Assembly: GCF_041102775.1 (NCBI RefSeq) | Contig: NZ_JBGCUO010000001.1 | Location: forward strand, 992,001 to 1,056,000 | Direction: 5' to 3' | Length of the DNA: 64,000 bases | Source: Alcanivorax sp. REN37 | GTDB lineage: Bacteria; Pseudomonadota; Gammaproteobacteria; Pseudomonadales; Alcanivoracaceae | Shown: positions 61,440 to 64,000 of the stretch, piece after piece | How the letters are laid out: the number at the start of each line of letters is the position of its first letter | How positions within the stretch are numbered: the stretch's first letter is position 1 | Translations under genes and position numbers: made by a program | Notes under the pieces: generated by a model | Told to the model about the DNA's origin: nothing | The model's database searches: none | Seen by the model: only the letters and a program-made list of their open reading frames with translations

Positions 61440-62657
61440 TCAGTCGCGGTAACGCTGGAACACCAGCGAGGCGTTGGTGCCGCCGAAGCCGAAGCTGTTG
61501 CTCAGCACCCGCTCCAGTTGACGTTCTTCAGTGGTGGTTTGGATCGGGATGCCTGCGGCGCCTTCGTCGAGCTGCTCGACGTTGACGGAACCGGCAATGA
61601 AACCGTGCTGCATCATCAGCAGGCAGTAGATTGCCTCGTGCACGCCGGCCGCGCCCAGAGAGTGGCCGGATAGGCTCTTGGTGGAGCTGACCGGCGGCAC
61701 CTTGCCCTCGGCAAAGGTATCGCGAATGGCTTTCAGCTCGGCCATGTCGCCGACCGGGGTGCTGGTGCCGTGGGCGTTGATGTAATCAATCGGGCCATCG
61801 ACGGTGGCCAGCGCTTGTTGCATGCAACGCATGGCGCCTTCGCCGGACGGGGCGACCATGTCGAGGCCGTCGGAGGTGGCGCCGTAACCGACCAACTCGG
61901 CGTAGATTTTGGCGCCGCGGGCCTTAGCATGCTCCAGTTCTTCCACCACCACGATGCCGCCGCCGCCGGCGATGACAAAGCCATCACGGTTGGCATCGTA
62001 GGCGCGGGAGGCCAGTTCCGGGGTGTCGTTATACTTGCTCGACAGCGCGCCCATGGCATCGAAGAAGGTGCTCATGGTCCAGTGCTCTTCCTCGCCGCCG
62101 CCGGCGAACAGAATGTCCTGTTTGCCGAGCTGGATCTGCTCCATGGCGGCGCCGATGCAATGGGCACTGGTGGCACAGGCGGAGGCGATTGACAGGTTCA
62201 GCCCCTTGATCTTGAACGGCGTGGCCAGGCAGGCGGACACGGTGCTGGCCATGGTGCGGGTGACCATGTAAGGGCCAACACGCTTGACGCCTTTCTCGCG
62301 GGCGATGTCGATGCCTTCTACTTGGTTGGCCGAGGACGCGCCGCCGGAGCCGGCCAGCAGACCGGTGCGTGGGTTGGAAACTTGTTCCGGCGTCAGGCCG
62401 GCATCGTCGATGGCCTGTTGCATGGCCAAGTAGGCATAGGCCGCGGCGTCGCCCATGAAGCGACGCGCCTTGCGGTCGATCAGTGCATCCAAATCAAGAT
62501 CCGGACGGCCGGAGACTTGACTGCGCAGCCCGTGTTCACGGTAGCTGTCGTTGAAGCGGATACCGGAGCGCCCGTGGCGCAGGGATTCGGTCACAGTGGC
62601 CGGATCGTTGCCCAGGCAGGAGGTGATGCCGATGCCGGTGATGACGACTCGTCTCAT
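61440..62657 (-). CDS. fabB: 3-Oxoacyl-ACP synthase I
   Basis: Elongates unsaturated and saturated acyl-ACP chains; essential for unsaturated fatty acids together with FabA. The 405-residue condensing enzyme has the catalytic Cys161 in [12 protein letters not shown], the His in [12 protein letters not shown] and the second His in [11 protein letters not shown]. It follows fabA by 18 bases as the second gene of the operon. Confidence 0.96.
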   Translation of the reverse strand: MRRVVITGIGITSCLGNDPATVTESLRHGRSGIRFNDSYREHGLRSQVSGRPDLDLDALIDRKARRFMGDAAAYAYLAMQQAIDDAGLTPEQVSNPRTGLLAGSGGASSANQVEGIDIAREKGVKRVGPYMVTRTMASTVSACLATPFKIKGLNLSIASACATSAHCIGAAMEQIQLGKQDILFAGGGEEEHWTMSTFFDAMGALSSKYNDTPELASRAYDANRDGFVIAGGGGIVVVEELEHAKARGAKIYAELVGYGATSDGLDMVAPSGEGAMRCMQQALATVDGPIDYINAHGTSTPVGDMAELKAIRDTFAEGKVPPVSSTKSLSGHSLGAAGVHEAIYCLLMMQHGFIAGSVNVEQLDEGAAGIPIQTTTEERQLERVLSNSFGFGGTNASLVFQRYRD

Positions 62658-62675
62658 TGCGGTGGTTTCCTTCGT

Positions 62676-63212
62676 TTAGAAACTGTCCGTAGAAGTGAAC
62701 AGGCCGACCCGCAGGTCATTGGCTTGATAGATGTCGCGCCCGTCCACGGACACGGTGCCATCGGCGATGCCGAGGATCAGCTTGCGTGCGATCACTCGCT
62801 TCACGTCGAGGCGGTAGGTGACGCGCTTGGCAGAGGGCAGGATCTGCCCGGAAAACTTCACTTCGCCAACGCCGAGGGCGCGGCCGCGGCCCGGGTGACC
62901 AAGCCAGCCGAGGTGGAAGCCGACCAATTGCCACATGGCATCCAGGCCCAGGCAGCCCGGCATCACCGGGTCGGATTCGAAATGGCAATCGAAGAACCAC
63001 AGGTCAGGGCGGATATCGAGTTCGGCGATGATCTCGCCCTTGCCGTAACGGCCACCTTCTTCACTGATGCGGATGATGCGGTCCATCATCAGCATGTTCG
63101 GCAACGGCAACCGCGCATTCCCCGGGCCGAACAACTCACCGTGGCCACAGGCCAACAGCTCGTCCCGGTCAAAACTATTCTTCCGCACTGGATCCAAGGT
63201 CACAGACTCCAT
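62676..63212 (-). CDS. fabA: 3-Hydroxydecanoyl-ACP dehydratase/isomerase
   Basis: Makes trans-2- and cis-3-decenoyl-ACP, the branch point to unsaturated fatty acids. The hotdog enzyme has the active His in [14 protein letters not shown] with the second acidic residue in [10 protein letters not shown], and ends [10 protein letters not shown] like E. coli. I start at the ATG of 63210-63212 (178 residues; E. coli 172). A GTG at 63242 would add ten residues with no ribosome site. Confidence 0.95.
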   Translation of the reverse strand: MESVTLDPVRKNSFDRDELLACGHGELFGPGNARLPLPNMLMMDRIIRISEEGGRYGKGEIIAELDIRPDLWFFDCHFESDPVMPGCLGLDAMWQLVGFHLGWLGHPGRGRALGVGEVKFSGQILPSAKRVTYRLDVKRVIARKLILGIADGTVSVDGRDIYQANDLRVGLFTSTDSF

Positions 63213-63263
63213 CACTGAACGCTTCTGTCGCAAGACGGTCACATGGCCATCTCAGGCGCCGCT

Positions 63264-63272
63264 ATCATAACA
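63264..63272 (-). promoter_or_regulatory. Extended -10 promoter candidate for fabAB
   Basis: On the minus strand TG, T, then TATGAT lies about 52 bases before the fabA start. The -35 is poor, which extended -10 promoters tolerate. Confidence 0.45.
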
Positions 63273-63648
63273 AAGCGAGTGTGACAGGCATGTACGCGAC
63301 CGGGTCTGAATTATGTCAAGGTGTTGCAGGCTGCAACGCCGGGTGTATCAAAAAAAGCCCTTTTGTCTCAACTACTTTAGTCTTTGCAGGACGGTGCTGG
63401 GGCAGTGTAAAACTTGAAATCAACGCCGCCCTCGCGGAAGCTATGCGGCCCGGTTCCAGCCGGCTGCGTCGCCGCGCAGTGGCGGCCGGGTCAGGGCTCT
63501 TCTCCACCGACAGGGATGGCGGAGCGGGGCACAGCTGCCGTCGCCGCCAAGCCTGTATCCGTCAGGCGGCCGGGATGGCCGCAGGGTCGTGCGAGGGTAT
63601 GCGCGGTCTGCCTACCTTCAATGACAACCTCGGCCGCGGGAGCGTGTT
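63273..63648. other. 376-base interval between fabA and ccmF
   Basis: An open plus-strand frame (63281-63652) ends in GTGA overlapping the ccmF start, but its protein has no family resemblance and begins in AT-rich DNA that looks like promoter. The region is AT-rich at 63300-63420 and GC-rich after that. I see no ccmE here, the usual neighbour of ccmF. Confidence 0.55.
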
Positions 63649-64000
63649 GTGATAGCGGAAATAGGACACTTTGCAGTCTGGATGGCCTTGTTACTGGCGG
63701 TCCTGCAAGCCTTTTTGCCCCTCATCGGTGTACGTCTCCAGCACGGTGGTTGGATCGCCAGCGCCCGGCCGCTGGCCGTGATGCAGTGGCTGCTGGTGAC
63801 GGTGGGCATCATCACCCTCGGCTATGCCTTCTATGTGAATGACTTCTCCATCGCTTACGTCTCCAACCACTCCAACTCGGCGCTGCCGTGGGGCTATCGC
63901 CTGTCCGCCATCTGGGGCGGTCATGAAGGCTCGTTGTTGCTGTGGGCGTGGATGCTGGCGAGCTGGGGCGCAGCAGTGGCGCTGCTAAGCCGCTCGGTAC
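63649..64000 (+). CDS. ccmF: Cytochrome c maturation haem lyase subunit CcmF, 3' end cut by window edge
   Basis: 117 residues are visible, open to the window end. They read IAEIGHFAVWMALLLAVLQAF, then FYVNDFSIAYVSNHSNSALPWGYRLSAIWGGHEGSLLLWAW, which is the tryptophan-rich N-terminal part of CcmF (periplasmic WWD-type region comes later). CcmF is a polytopic inner-membrane protein that attaches haem to apocytochrome c with CcmH. The GTG at 63649 has GGGAG six bases upstream. No ccmE lies before it, so it may start its own transcription unit. Confidence 0.9.
   Translation, partial: MIAEIGHFAVWMALLLAVLQAFLPLIGVRLQHGGWIASARPLAVMQWLLVTVGIITLGYAFYVNDFSIAYVSNHSNSALPWGYRLSAIWGGHEGSLLLWAWMLASWGAAVALLSRSV

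Noticed and set aside
63284-63301. FabR-type operator upstream of fabA
   Set aside because: TGTACGC matches one half (63291-63297), but the left half does not match.
63281-63652. Plus-strand frame coupled to ccmF by a GTGA overlap
   Set aside because: The overlap is suggestive, but the protein is Gly/Arg/Ala-rich with no recognisable domain, is not CcmE, and starts in promoter-like AT-rich DNA.

Overview
The window is GC-rich chromosomal DNA from a gammaproteobacterium. Gene order matches the Pseudomonas core genome in several long blocks: prs / tRNA-Gln / ispE / lolB / TPR protein / hemA / prfA / prmC / moeB; prfB / lysS / tetR; ygfZ / sdhE / ygfX / nadB / algU-mucA-mucB-mucD / lepA / lepB / rnc / era / recO / pdxJ; gacS / cysM / rlmD / relA / mazG; fabA-fabB. 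The joins between blocks, the porin and the lipid-oriented gene content suit an Alcanivorax-like or other oceanospirillalean bacterium rather than Pseudomonas itself. That placement is inference from gene order and protein resemblance, not from a search. I see no rRNA operon, CRISPR array, insertion sequence, prophage or plasmid signature. One tRNA (Gln, TTG) is present.

Layout. 1-9.3 kb: end of an AraC regulator, then nucleotide, isoprenoid, lipoprotein-sorting and haem genes, release factor 1 and its methylase. 9.3-19.7 kb: a looser accessory stretch with a 1-Cys peroxiredoxin, a hotdog thioesterase, RlmA, a LysR regulator, an orphan GspC-like protein, two small secreted proteins, an FKBP lipoprotein, a DUF192 protein, and an AraC / TauE-like exporter / haem-oxygenase-like diiron protein group. 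19.8-23.2 kb: fadBA for beta-oxidation. 23.5-29.7 kb: recJ, a small DUF7352-like protein, prfB with its programmed frameshift, lysS, a TetR regulator and ung. 29.9-35.6 kb: an mms-type valine catabolic cluster with a divergent AraC activator. 35.7-50.9 kb: membrane acyltransferase, ygfZ, sdhE-ygfX, nadB, the AlgU envelope-stress operon, the secretion and ribosome-processing genes and pdxJ. 51.3-59.4 kb: gacS facing away from cysM-rlmD-relA-mazG. 59.6-64 kb: a porin, a gene-free stretch, fabAB and the first part of ccmF.

The genes join up in several ways. FadBA and the mms cluster turn fatty acids and valine into acetyl-, propionyl- and related CoA units, while FabAB makes unsaturated fatty acids. 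AlgU/MucA/MucB/MucD, LepB, LolB and FkpA-like proteins look after the envelope. GacS and RelA are global regulators. The release factors are both here (prfA with its modifying enzyme prmC, and prfB).

The most interesting places are the AraC-TauE-HDO group (16.5-19.7 kb), which could be a small uncharacterised metabolic module; the missing mucC between mucB and mucD together with a lipoprotein-type MucD; the orphan GspC-like gene behind an AT-rich island; perfect palindromes upstream of fadBA and of the LysR gene; and a roughly 680-base gene-free interval after the porin. Several short intergenic runs hold good terminators or promoter matches and are listed. Many start sites were moved inward from the longest reading frame on the basis of Shine-Dalgarno sequences, signal peptides and family length.
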